Source of the DNA: Branchiostoma floridae
Taxonomy: Eukaryota; Chordata; Leptocardii; Amphioxiformes; Branchiostomatidae
DNA length: 46,842 nucleotides
Direction: 5' to 3'
Assembly (NCBI RefSeq): GCF_000003815.2
Contig: NC_049989.1
Span: 12,354,434 to 12,401,275 of the forward strand
Shown here: positions 31,601-39,726 of the stretch, piece by piece
How positions within the stretch are numbered: the first letter of the stretch is position 1
How the letters are laid out: the number at the start of each line of letters is the position of its first letter
Position numbers and translations under genes: made by a program
Notes under the pieces: model-generated
Told to the model about the DNA's origin: nothing
Databases searched by the model: none
The model's input: only the letters and a program-made list of their open reading frames with translations

Positions 31601-34600
31601 CAGCGGGTTGTGCCCTTAGCTTTAGGCACTGTCGTAGCAATAGTAGCAATAGCAGATGAATGATCTAAATCACCAAGTTGTCCATTATATTCACGTCAGC
31701 AAGATCTCACATCAAAGTATGATATAGAGGAGTCAGAACGTTAACGAACAGTCAGTTTCAAAGCTTTACGTAGAAATCCGAAAGGTACTTATAGCATCTC
31801 TTTGAAGCTATAGTAGGTTGTGTGTATTACGATAATCCGTTAAGTCTTTATTTTCATTTTCAGTTCTATATGTCATTTGTGCTGGCGTTCATCCGACGTC
31901 GCCAAGGGGCGGGGGTCACAGTTATCTGTCGCAAATTAAGGCCTTACATAGCATGTGACGTATGAGGGAAATGTATCTCCAAGTTGTTCATTGTATTCAC
32001 GCCACTATGACCTAACCTAAAAGTATGGTATAGATAGAGTATGTCAACGGATAAAGGATCCACAATTAAGCTTCCTAGCCTATTCACATAAGCTGGACCT
32101 TACGGCAAAGTACGGTATAGAGTACTCGTAAATTAACGTACTGTGGTTTGAAAGCTCCACATAGAAATCTGAACAGTACACATGAGTGGAGGTTAGTCGA
32201 ACATGGATCACAGTATATATTCAAGTAGACACGTTCCAGTTTTTATTATTTTGAACCTTCTTTCTTTGAATATTCGTCGCGGCTTTTAATTCTAATTAGG
32301 AACTCAATTTCCTGCGTCAGAAAGAACTTATTATCCTGAACACCTGGGAATGATGGCAATCTTTTTTCTCTTCGGTAGCGATGTCGGCTCCGGCTGTCTT
32401 TTCAACTGTCATCATTCTAAGCCTAGTTTCCACCATAATTAAGCGGGTACCGAGCACGGACTGATCCAAATCATTCAAGGCATCAAAGTATGGTACAGAG
32501 TACTTCATTCCCTTTTGGAGCCAATCAGTCAGTCAACAGATCAAAGTGTTCATTTACGTAGACGCGTTCCAGTTGTCATTCTTTTGAACCTTCTATTCAT
32601 TATTTTTGTGGCGCTTTTTTCTAATTAGAAACTCAATTGCATGAGTCAGGAAGAAACCATTAACACCTGGGAATTTCGGTGGGCTCCGGCTGTCTTTTCA
32701 ACTGTCTACAATTTAAGCCTAGTTGCCAACATAATTAAGCGGATACCGACCAGACTGATCCAAATCATCCCAGGCATACGCATCAAAGTATGGTACAGAG
32801 TACTTCATTCCCTTTTGGGGTCAATCAGACAGTCGAACAGATCAAAGTGTCAATTCACGTAGACGCGTTCCAGTTTCCATTCTCTTGAACCTTATATGAT
32901 CATTTTTTGCGGCTTCCTTTTCTAATTAGGAACTCAGTTGCCTGAGTCGATCAGGAAGAAATCATTAACACCTATGAATGGCGGTCGGCTCCGACTGTCT
33001 TTTCACTATCTTCAGTTTTAGCCTAGCCTAGTTGTCAACACAATTAAGCGGGTACCGACCATGGCCAGACTGTCCCAAATTATCCCAAATCATTCCAGGC
33101 ATCAAAGTATGGTACCGAGAACTTCATTCCCTTTTGGGGCCCAATCAGACAGTCGAACAGATCAAAGTGTCAATTCACGTAGGCGCGTTCCAGTTTTCAT
33201 TCTTATGAACCTTATATTTCTATTTTTTGTTCGCAGCTTCTTCTTATTAGGAGCTTGATATGATATCCTGCGTCAGGAAGAACTCTTTATCCTAAACACC
33301 TGGGAATGATGTCTCTTCGGAAGCGATGTACGCTCCGGCTGTCTTTTCAACTGTCTTCATTCAATCTTAGATTAATTTACCATCATATTAAAGCGGGTAC
33401 CGACCAGACTGTCCCAAATTATTCAAGGCATTCGCATCAAAGTATGTATGGTATAGAGTACTTCAATCCTTTTGGAGAAAGTCAGTCAGTAGAATATATA
33501 TGATAATGTAGATCATACTTCTTATGCAAGTAGACGTTTTTTTTAAATTCTTTTGAACCCTTTTGAATTATTTTTGCAGCTTTTTTTCTAATTAGGGACT
33601 CAATTTCTTATGCACATGTGTCACTGAGAACCTATTACTGTAAATGCAGAAATGCTCGCGATGGTTTTATGTTCGCGTTCTGTGCTGGACCATCTTTTCT
33701 GCGTCACACAGCTTCAGATTGCTGTTTCCTGTGATCATCCTGACATCTTTGAGGGCAACGTTGGTCCATGTCTTTTGTGTCTCCCCCTGGACCTCTTTTC
33801 ATAGTTCTGATTCCAGTCCAGAGGGAATCTGTGTTTGTGAAAGGTGCGAGTGAGGAAACCACTTCCAGAAAGACAAGTGTCCTTGCGGACGCCACTAATG
33901 GATTTTCTTTTATAATGAAGACCTTGGGTCTTGGGTACATACATACCCACTGGGTACAGGTCGCAACATAAGATACATGAAACATATACAATGAATCTAC
34001 AATACACAAGAATTTTATTCTACTACGTGAATTCGATTTCTTCTCATTTCTTTGTGATATTGAAAGTGTCGGAACAGATATGATTTATAAGTAAAGGTTT
34101 GTTTAAAATCATAAGGAATATAAATTTGTCTATATTACTTAGTTGTATGAAGTTGGGAAACTTGTGTTCTATCAGTCTATAGAGTTCAGCTCTCTCTTTC
34201 TTGTACAAACTACATTCTACTACGAAATGATGTTCGCCTTCTAACTTATCTAGATTGCAGTATCTACATATTCGTTGTTCTAGAGGAGTGCGGTTATGTC
34301 TTCCAGTTTACCGTCAATCTGTTTGTTTTTCAGGTGTTTGGGTGTTTTCGATCGCCTGCTCCGTGCCGCCGTTGTTTGGCTGGGCTCGGTACAGCTTCAT
34401 TGCCGACCAGTCGTTCTGCTTCTGCTCGTGGGCGGAGCACCCTGGCTACACCGTCTTCATGTTCACCATGGGCTTCTGTCTCCCCAGCACCGCCATGACG
34501 TTTTGTTACGTCGGCATCTGGCGCAGGTAAGAACCAATCATGGCGCAGGTAAAAAAATCATGGTGCAGGTATGTAAGAACCAATCATGGCGCAGGTAAGA

Positions 34601-36690
34601 ACCAATCATGGCGCAGGTAAAAAAAAAACAATCATGGCGCAAGTATGTAAGAACCAATCATGGCGCAGGTAAGAACCAATCATGCCGCAGGTAAAAAAAA
34701 AGCAATTATGGCGCAGGTATGTAAGAACCAATCATGGCGCAGGTAAGAACCAATCATGCCGCAGATATCAACGCCAATCATGGCGTATGTAAGAACCAAT
34801 CATGGCGCAGGTAAGAACCAAATATGACGCAGGTAAGAACCAATCATGGCGCAGGTAAGAACCAATCATGGTGCTGGTAAGAACCAAACACCATTCAAAA
34901 CAAAACAAAACAAGAAACTGAAGACCGCATACCTCCTTGAAATATTTGTATCACATTCTCGTGTGTGTGAATTCCTTACTTGTTTATCGTTGTATTTTTT
35001 CTTGATTGTATGGTGCATTTCACACTTATTCACATAAAGTACTTTGTCTTTAAGTGTCATGTGCTGCTGCGTGTAAATCATTAGTGAACTCAAGCAAGAA
35101 CTATTCGACAAATTTGGGGAAAAATTTTCGAATATGTCCTATGTTCTCTTACGTCTGTATTTTTTTCAGACGTATTGTTGTTCTTTGTTGTCAGGTACAA
35201 GAAAAACCGCCGCAAGTTGGTTGGATCGCCGACAAGAAACGAACGAGAGCAGAGTCAGGAACCAACAACATCCAAGACCCCTGACAAGTCAGTCACTTCT
35301 TTAAGCACAAGTCCTTGTTATGTAAGATACTTTGCCCCACAACAATCAAATGGAGGTAAAAACGCGATCTTTCTCTTTATAAAACATAAGAGAAGCGGAT
35401 GTCGAGAATCTACAAAAGGAGACAACAAAAGACAGAGAACTTGTAGAAAGGGAGGCGTTACAACCAAGACAAGCCTAGAAAGCAACAGCAACAACGCTTT
35501 AGATGACATGTCGAAAGACAGGAAGTCAGATCTTTGTAGCGAAGTGGTCTCATACGAAAGTTCGGGGGAAAAAAAGGATAGCGACGCCATTGGAGCGAGA
35601 TCTCAACCGCCAGAAAACGAAGTGTTCCCTTTAAACGAGAAGAAGAGAAGCGCACGACCAAAACGGAATCAAGGAGCAGTGGCGTTCGACTGTGACCTGA
35701 GCATCATGAAGAGTCCGAAAGATGACGAGGGGTCGACAGAGGGAGAGAGGGCGGAGGAAGAAGGCTCGGATATGACACTAAACTCAACAGCGCAATCATC
35801 CTGCAAGAGACAACGCAATCGTCTGCGCCACAGGTAGGTTTTTCCCAAAATTTCTTTTCATGTATAAAATACTTTTCTGCCTCTATATTTGTCAGGTGGA
35901 CGTGACTAAGGTATTACTACCTCCGTGCAAAATATGCAACTTCTATACCCAGTTAGTTAATCAAAACTTGCTCTTGTGACAGAATGACGAAGAACACATT
36001 GAACAGTTTTTATTCGTGAATGATTTNNNNNNNNNNNNNNNNNNNNNNNNNNNNNNNNNNNNNNNNNNNNNNNNNNNNNNNNNNNNNNNNNNNNNNNNNN
36101 NNNNNNNNNNNNNNNNNNNNNNNNNNGAATAAATAAAAGAAGATATCATTTATATTTCACGGAATTTTGAAGCATCTTCGGTTGCCTGTTTGCACTACTG
36201 AAAATGCAGAAATGTTGCGGTGGTTTTATGTTCGCGGTTTTTGCGGTGGCCACTTCACCGCGAATTTAAAACCACCTCGAACATTTTCCCATGGCAGTAA
36301 GAGACTACAGTGCATGGTGCTGCCGCGAACATAAAACCACCTCAAAAAGTCCTTTTCCCGCTACCGCGAAATCAAATAGCCCGCGAACTTGAAGACACTT
36401 ACAGTATTTCTTTTTGTAGAATGAAGAAGAAACAGAGAAAAGAGGAGGCAGCCCTGACTCGCTCACTTCTGGTTGTTATTCTGGCCTTCGTGATCTGTTG
36501 GTCCCCCTACGCCGTCACTACCATGGGCCAGGTCATCGGCTACATGCACGTGCCCAGGGAAGTCAAGGTGATGTCCCTGGTGTTGGGCTACTTCAACAGC
36601 TGCTGCAACCCGCTGGTGTACGGGCTCATGAACAAGAGGTTCAGGGACGGATTTGCTAGATTATTTCACCTGAATTGTGGTTGTAACTAG
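22494..36690 (+). CDS. Class A GPCR, melatonin-receptor-like orphan, six exons
   Basis: Join 22494-22688, 24216-24409, 28413-28486, 34334-34526, 35195-35833, 36420-36690: 1566 bases, 521 residues, with phases 0, 2, 1, 2 and 2 matching at each GT-AG junction. Seven helices are visible. Key positions: N50 (GNV, helix 1), D78 (helix 2), C105, NRY 129-131 in place of DRY, W157, C183/C185 in loop 2, CWSP 458-461 and NPLVY in helix 7. GWxLGxxxCQ, NRY, RYxKxY and YFNSCxNxxxYG resemble melatonin receptors. NPLVY and a loop 3 of about 210 residues do not. Helix 7 has Tyr where opsins have the retinal Lys, and Asn112 sits where amine receptors have Asp. The likely role is a plasma-membrane G-protein receptor of unknown ligand. 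Tre1/moody/GPR84-type orphans are the alternative. Confidence 0.85.
22797..22945 (+). repeat. Penelope-associated repeat with hammerhead motif, intronic
   Basis: Second direct copy of the 9297 repeat, lying in the sense direction of the GPCR transcript. Confidence 0.6.
22845..22886 (+). ncRNA. Candidate hammerhead ribozyme in GPCR intron 1
   Basis: Helix I GTCA (22845-22848) pairs fully with TGAC (22883-22886). Core CTGACGA lies at 22849-22855. Helix II AAACAAC/GTTGTTT (22857-22863 with 22868-22874) has a GGAT loop. GAAAC is at 22875-22879 and GTC at 22880-22882. Compared with 9345, helix II bases are quite different yet still paired, and the G-U in helix I becomes C-G. Predicted cleavage is after C22882. 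The sense orientation would place it in the GPCR pre-mRNA. Confidence 0.6.
23448..23848. mobile_element. TIR element with TAGCCTGG ends
   Basis: CTAGCCTGGTTACCAAACCC at the left is matched in reverse complement by GGGGTATGGAATCCAGGCTA at the right. The inner parts (GGGGTCTGGC and GCCAGACCCC) pair too. No ORF. Confidence 0.65.
23932..24140 (-). repeat. (TTTG)n tract and antisense LINE 3' end
   Basis: TTTGTTTGTTTGTTTG is followed by AACCTTTATTTATTCATACG. This is the reverse of a LINE tail with an AATAAAGGTT-like end. Confidence 0.5.
24216..24409 (+). CDS. GPCR exon 2: helices 2 and 3
   Basis: Encodes residues 66-129 plus two bases of R130. LSGAD carries the sodium-site Asp78. GWHLGDTFC ends at the disulfide Cys105. 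N112 occupies position 3.32. GC-rich third positions set the exon apart from the intron. Donor GTAAGA follows at 24410. Confidence 0.85.
24432..24679. mobile_element. MITE family A, copy 3, 22 bases after the exon 2 donor
   Basis: Ends read AGACTCTCACTGCGCTTGGG and the matching inverse CAGTGAGAGTCCACC. The TIR subtype carries GGCACCGGTGCGTCACTG. The core has ATATTGCGTAATACGTAAAA. Confidence 0.8.
24878..24935 (+). repeat. 58-bp segment also present at 27060
   Basis: TGACAGGAAGTAGAGATCAG and the following 38 bases recur at 27060-27117 with one difference. A shorter match, CTGACAGGAAGTAGAG, occurs at 41247 in the SHPK intron. Confidence 0.75.
25077..25310. mobile_element. MITE family A, copy 4
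   Basis: AAGGTGCGCTCCCACCGCAC at the left and its inverse GTGCGGTGGGAGCGCACCTT at the right. The CAAGCTTGCGTCACTG subtype, as in copy 1. Confidence 0.85.
25706..25952. mobile_element. MITE family E, decayed copy
   Basis: GTCCACAGCAAGAATTACAT at the left pairs loosely with ATAGAATTTACATGCTGTGG at the right. Both resemble the ends of the element at 37465. Confidence 0.45.
26128..26603. mobile_element. TIR element with TTAA target duplication, about 476 bp
   Basis: TTAA sits at 26124-26127 and 26604-26607. Ends GTCCCCTTCACACGAGA and TCTCGTGTGAAGGGGAT are inverted. The pairing continues imperfectly for well over 100 bp through repeated ATTCG/ATTCT-type motifs. TTAA targets are typical of piggyBac and Kolobok elements. 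No transposase present. Confidence 0.75.
26735..27040. mobile_element. MITE family A, copy 5, with a different core
   Basis: The TIRs (GTGGTATCTCACTGGACTTG and inverse) belong to family A. The core lacks the usual ATTGCGTAATACGT block and carries GGTGGCACTGTGGGGGCACT instead. Confidence 0.75.
26975..27202 (+). repeat. 85-bp direct duplication around a 58-bp insert
   Basis: 26975-27059 and 27118-27202 differ at one base. The spacer 27060-27117 is the segment also found at 24878. The duplicated piece is the right end of MITE copy 5 plus about 19 bp of flank. Confidence 0.9.
28413..28486 (+). CDS. GPCR exon 3: NRY motif, loop 2 and start of helix 4
   Basis: A 74-base exon between ATACTTTCAG and GTAAGT. 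Encodes the last base of R130, then YFMIVHPGRYTKIYTTKNTA. The NRY plus RYxKxY...KN pattern is the closest match to melatonin receptors. Confidence 0.85.
28531..28695. mobile_element. 165-bp palindromic TIR element near exon 3 donor
   Basis: TTCACAATTCCTAATGCACA at the left pairs with the end at 28695, which reads TTTGGAAGTGTGAA. Inner blocks ACAGGAATTGTGGGTAATAT and ATATTACCCACAATTCCTGT are perfect inverses. The start is 45 bases after the splice donor. Confidence 0.8.
29395..29605 (-). pseudogene. LINE C-terminal end with (GATACA)n tail
   Basis: On the - strand: LKWNMLSPSTVGASYLDSFK resembles the WN-LP-V-A-S-FK motif near the C-terminus of CR1-group proteins. It is followed by a stop and a tail with repeated AGATAC units at 29395-29415. 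Confidence 0.5.
30154..30701. mobile_element. MITE family A, copy 6, with inserted DNA
   Basis: Ends read AAGGTGGTATCTCAATTCAC and the inverse near 30690. It is about 300 bp longer than the others. 30310-30580, rich in TTCGAA-type motifs, looks like a nested insertion. Confidence 0.7.
31011..31260. mobile_element. MITE family A, copy 7
   Basis: AAGGTGGTATCTCACTGCAC at the left, with its inverse ending ATACCACAT at the right. Abuts a family B element with no spacer. Confidence 0.8.
31261..31624. mobile_element. MITE family B, copy 2 (about 364 bp)
   Basis: AAAGCTAAGGGCACAACCCG at the left and CGGGTTGTGCCCTTAGCTTT-type end at the right. Shares over 150 bp of left-end sequence with copy 1 at 20855 but is half its length. 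Confidence 0.8.
32225..33610 (+). repeat. Tandem array, about 4.3 units of 300-350 bp
   Basis: GCGTTCCAGT-like starts occur near 32231, 32563, 32863, 33184 and 33531. Each full unit then shows CTAATTAGGAACTCA, ACACCTGGGAAT, CCGGCTGTCTTTTCAACT and GCATCAAAGTATGGTA in order. The units differ by small indels. Confidence 0.85.
33636..33690 (+). repeat. MITE family D end fragment
   Basis: TACTGTAAATGCAGAAATGC and a TGGTTTTATGTTCGCG block match the left end of the copies at 36196 and 43398. Confidence 0.6.
33905..34300 (-). pseudogene. Antisense LINE 3' fragment before GPCR exon 4
   Basis: On the - strand: CRYCNLDKLEGEHHFVVECS (CxxC...H...C) then ERAELYRLIEHKFPNF, a stop, and a 3' end near CCAAGGTCTTCATTATAAAA. 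Same Cys/His type as the copy at 19700 but diverged. The 5'-truncated end is about 34 bases from the exon 4 acceptor. Confidence 0.65.
34334..34526 (+). CDS. GPCR exon 4: helices 4 and 5
   Basis: Encodes the end of G155 to part of R219. W157 is the helix 4 anchor. PPLFGW leads into loop 2 with C183 and C185. Helix 5 has LPSTAMTFCYVGIWRR. Ends CGC AG before GTAAGA, the first of many copies of that donor. Confidence 0.85.
34519..34890 (+). repeat. 16 tandem copies of the exon 4 splice donor
   Basis: Unit TGGCGCAG/GTAAGAACCAATCA (22 bp) starts with the last eight coding bases of exon 4. Seven units keep AGGTAAGA exactly. Others read AGGTAAAA or AGGTATGT. The types cycle in threes at the start (GTAAGAA, GTAAAAA, GTATGTAAG), a higher-order unit. 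In the receptor frame each later unit gives AGG TAA, so only the first donor keeps the protein intact. Confidence 0.95.
35195..35833 (+). CDS. GPCR exon 5: entire extra-long intracellular loop 3
   Basis: 639 bases with phase 2 at both ends, so skipping it keeps the frame and would shorten the loop by 213 residues. Rich in Lys, Arg, Ser and Glu, with acidic (DDEGSTEGERAEEEGSD) and basic (KRQRNRLRHR, KKRSARPKRN) clusters. Disordered, with no known fold. Donor is AG/GTAGGT. Confidence 0.8.
36027..36126. other. Assembly gap, 100 Ns
   Basis: Exactly 100 Ns, probably a fixed-size placeholder. True length unknown. Confidence 0.98.
36196..36406. mobile_element. MITE family D, copy 1, ends 13 bases before exon 6
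   Basis: Begins TACTGAAAATGCAGAAATGT and ends ACTTACAGTA. Inside are TTCGCGGTTTTTGCGGTGGC-type blocks and inverse blocks such as CGCGAACATAAAACCACC. TA at both ends suits a mariner-type target. CTTAC at 36398-36402 could serve as the branch point of intron 5. Confidence 0.75.
36420..36690 (+). CDS. GPCR exon 6: helices 6, 7 and C-terminal tail
   Basis: Completes R432, then KKKQRKEEAALTRSLLVVIL leads into helix 6 with CWSPY. Helix 7 is LGYFNSCCNPLVYG. Helix 8 is KRFRDGFARLF, followed by a very short tail ending HLNCGCN, whose Cys residues could be palmitoylated. Stop TAG at 36688-36690. Confidence 0.85.
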
Positions 36691-36719
36691 GTATGGTACC
36701 GACACAGAAAATCCAGGTA

Positions 36720-36893
36720 CAGTAGAAGCCGTTCAATTGCACACCCCATTTGCTATTGTATTTCTTGCAATTATCCGGATGGTGCAGCAATGCGAAGTTA
36801 TCCAGGTGGACAGCACCGATTTGGGATTTTGACATCCCGTGCAAATGACAGAAGTGTGCGGTAATCCGTTGTGCAATTAACTAGCTTCTACTG
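36720..36893. mobile_element. pogo/Tigger-like MITE, 174 bp, TA duplication
   Basis: CAGTAGAAGC...GCTTCTACTG between TA at 36718-36719 and TA at 36894-36895. The inside has TTATCCGGATGGTGCAG, like the ends of pogo-type elements. It begins 30 bases after the GPCR stop, so it probably lies in its 3' UTR. Confidence 0.75.
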
Positions 36894-36895
36894 TA

Positions 36896-37464
36896 CAGGT
36901 ACGTTCCAGGTCCAGAGGATCAGGTCTCGGTCCTAAAAACGCGTGAATGGGTGAGAATCAAATTGCAATCCAATGGTCCATTTCGCTACAAAGAATTATG
37001 GTTGTGTTGCAGTATCCGTCGACGTCCACTGACGTTTTAAAATCCTATCTTCGAACGCGTATACAACAATAACTACCTCTGTTTAAGACCAAGTTTGAAA
37101 GTAGACACTTGACAAAATAACTATAAACTCTCCTCTTCTCCGCTCTTGTTATTTTCTTGAACCTATAAACCACCAAACAGTTTTGGTCTGTTCATTTTCG
37201 AATTAGTCCAAAGTCCTGTCGACTGATTATTTTTCAGGCCTTTCAACCGATGCAAAGTACAAATGGAGGACATACATGCTGATGCTAAATGTTTTCGACT
37301 CAGCCTTGGAAAACTGTGACAAAAATGGATAGAAATGTAACCGAAATCGGGTTCGAATGTCCAAAACAATACTTCCTACACATAACAGGCATATGTTTCC
37401 CAGCATTTCAAATTAAAGGGGTAAAACGTACCACTGAAGATGGCCTACCCGTTTATATGGTTTA
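36896..37464. other. Downstream of GPCR, no feature assigned
   Basis: Possibly 3' UTR. No signal supported. Confidence 0.4.
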
Positions 37465-38006
37465 GGCCACAGCAAGTAAATTTTATGGATGACATCAGCG
37501 CGCGCATTAATTTTCACCTGATTTCAGAAAAAAAAAAACAAGAATTTTTTTTTCTTCTGCAGGGATGGTCAACATGACGATAAAGTACCAAAATGAGCAA
37601 ATATGTTGTATTGTAGCCTAATAATTGTACTTGTAGAAGTGACACTTGCGAGGTACCCAGGACTGTAGTTGTAGAAATGAAACTTATTGGATAGTTGTAA
37701 AAGTGACACCGATATGGAAGCCATGAGTGTGGTTACCAACTTTGTTGGTGATGCCAGTCTACTACACTAGTGTCACTTTTACCACACTAGTACATGTCTT
37801 GAATACAGGAATGAATGCCTTGCTGGCTCTGATGCCATGTTTTGTCCCTTTAATTCTTGTTACAACATTCATCACAACTTTATGGTGCCTATTTTTGAAA
37901 GTGTAGCCATCTTGTTTTTTTTCCCCATCTTGTTTTTTTTTCGCCCTATCGCACTATTTTTGCATTCTGCAGAGGATGTCATCCATAAAATTTACTTGCT
38001 GTGGCC
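37465..38006. mobile_element. MITE family E, about 542 bp
   Basis: GGCCACAGCAAGTAAATTTT at the left and its exact inverse AAAATTTACTTGCTGTGGCC at the right, continuing through ATGGATGACATC, a perfect 32-bp pairing. No transposase. Confidence 0.85.
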
Positions 38007-38690
38007 TTACTATTAAATGCGGCCTCGTTTTAGTGTATGACCTCGTATTGCCCCATAAAATTCCAAATGTCCACCGTATTTCATAAACACCAGCATTTTG
38101 TGTTGATTAAGTAACAATGCTACAGTATACAGCACATGCTTGCTGGTCTATATGAAAGATTACCAATTTCGCTTGGAATCGCGTTTTTTGCTGTACATGT
38201 TGTTTATAGTGCATCTAAGTCATCTTTTTGAAGTTGATGTCTTCGGTTAAGTTATGTTTGATATTGTAAAGATCTTCTTCTCATGTAAAATTATTAATGT
38301 GTTTCTTTTGTGAAATTGCCAATGTCAGAGTTTCTCGCTATTGTTTTGTGAAATTGCTAGTTAAACTTTAGCTAATTACCGGTGGATATTACTTTCCTGA
38401 AGTTTCATCGAATTCTCTAGATTTGTCGTATGCTGTGTTGTAACAAATCGTGCGAATGCAGGAATTAAGTGACGTCTTGGTTCTGAAGGATACCTACTGA
38501 TTTGCAGATGTTGGCGCTGATATGATTGTATATGTATATTACTTTCTTCAAGCCCTGTCGACATGCACACTCAGAACCTTAATTTCCATGACTTTGCTCA
38601 CTGCCACTCTCCAACCAAGTTCGGCGCTGGGTTAACGTTGTTAGTAGCCTAGAATAGCCACAGTATTGTAGCACCAGTTTGGTTTCGTTT
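38007..38690. other. Intergenic or GPCR 3' UTR, no feature assigned
   Basis: AT-rich, with no supportable signal. Confidence 0.4.
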
Positions 38691-38694
38691 GGTT

Positions 38695-39045
38695 TGGATT
38701 CGAACCTACAGTAAAGAGAAAGAAACATTGTTTAAGAAGTTAGAACCAAAACGCACATCTCTTACTGGTACAGAGAATGATATTTTCCATATACTACTCT
38801 CATGTTCAACTCATATATCCGTCTACGTAGGCCAGTTTTTTCATAATGCATTCCAAATGCGAGACCAGATTACTCATACATAACTGTACATGTTATCGAT
38901 AATGTTTTGTTGTTGTTTTGTATGTAGCCTCTTAGTACTATTGTCTATATAGCTATTAGTTGTTATTGTTTGCCATACATTGTACCTTGTGCGATTGTTG
39001 GCGAATAAACTCATTCATTTATTCATTCATTCATTCATTAGTGAC
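38695..39045 (+). pseudogene. LINE 3' fragment with (ATTC)n tail
   Basis: Short frame ENDIFHILLSCSTH followed by a stop and the 3' end CCATACATTGTACCTTGTGC, then a TTCATTCATTCATTCATT tail. Same family as the - strand copy at 15795. Confidence 0.7.
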
Positions 39046-39714
39046 TGATTTGTCACGATTCCTCCTGGAGTCCATTTTGCTCCTTTTGACACATGACCTA
39101 ATCAGAAGATGACTTTCTTGGCTTTGATTTTACAAAATGTATAGTCGACTGGTGAAGACGACTTCAGTTATCGACTCGTTGGCAAGCTTGCCGACCAACT
39201 TTCAATCATCAATGAGCTGGCTCCCAACTATTGTTTGAAGAAATTTAAAGTTCAAGAAGTAATATGGTCTATATTCTTGGATGCTAACGACGCAAAACAT
39301 GTTGATGAGCCATACATTATAAATCGACTAACGTAACTAACTTTTTGTTTTTAGATTCTTTACCCCTCACTGTTCTTGACGCTGATTTGGCTTTTACGTG
39401 CTTTTTATTTACATGCAGTTTGCTGCCCAGTAAAAAGTTCATATTCATGCGATTACACGTTATATTGATATAATGTTTACACCGTCAATTACTGTTATGT
39501 GAATTTGCCTTTATAACTTACGACTGTTCTCGTGTGGGCACAAATGTAAAATGAATTTAATTATTTATTGATATCTTATTGAAATATGTATCGCTATGTC
39601 ATATTGAAATTGCATATAAGCTTACGCAACTTTGCATACAGTTTAAAAAAAATGTATATCGTTTTACATGTTGGTGAAATTTGTCTATCTGTGTGTACGA
39701 ACAGAATTTGTCTT

Positions 39715-39726
39715 AATAAAAATAAA
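39715..39726 (+). terminator. Tandem AATAAA signals, possible GPCR poly(A) site
   Basis: Two abutting AATAAA hexamers. If used by the GPCR, its 3' UTR would be about 3 kb. A nearer site may exist. Confidence 0.25.

Larger units (their letters stand above)
30740..32225 (+). repeat. Diverged repeats of about 300 bp, interrupted by two MITEs
   Basis: 30740-31010, 31665-31960 and about 31975-32200 share, in order, AAGTTG-TCATTRTATTCACG, CATCAAAGTATGRTATAGA-like, TTTCAAAGCTT and TAGAAATCYGAA blocks. MITE copies A7 and B2 sit between the first two. Confidence 0.5.
28487..34333 (+). other. GPCR intron 3 (5.8 kb)
   Basis: Filled with MITEs, LINE ends and two sets of ~300-bp repeats, listed separately. 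28700-29390 shows only a 14-G run at 29044-29057, and 29610-30150 shows nothing I can name. Confidence 0.7.
35834..36419 (+). other. GPCR intron 5, contains the assembly gap
   Basis: GTAGGT donor and TTTCTTTTTGTAG acceptor. Contains 100 Ns and a family D MITE. Confidence 0.7.

Noticed and set aside
34519-34890. CRISPR-like or satellite reading of the 22-bp array
   Set aside because: There are no unique spacers, and the unit matches the exon 4 splice junction, which explains its origin.
35318-35590. Leu-rich - strand open frame
   Set aside because: Antisense shadow of GPCR exon 5; Lys/Glu codons read backwards give Phe/Leu.
22446-36690. Opsin identity for the GPCR
   Set aside because: The helix 7 position of the retinal-binding Lys is Tyr (LGYFNSCCNP), so it is not a light receptor of the usual kind.
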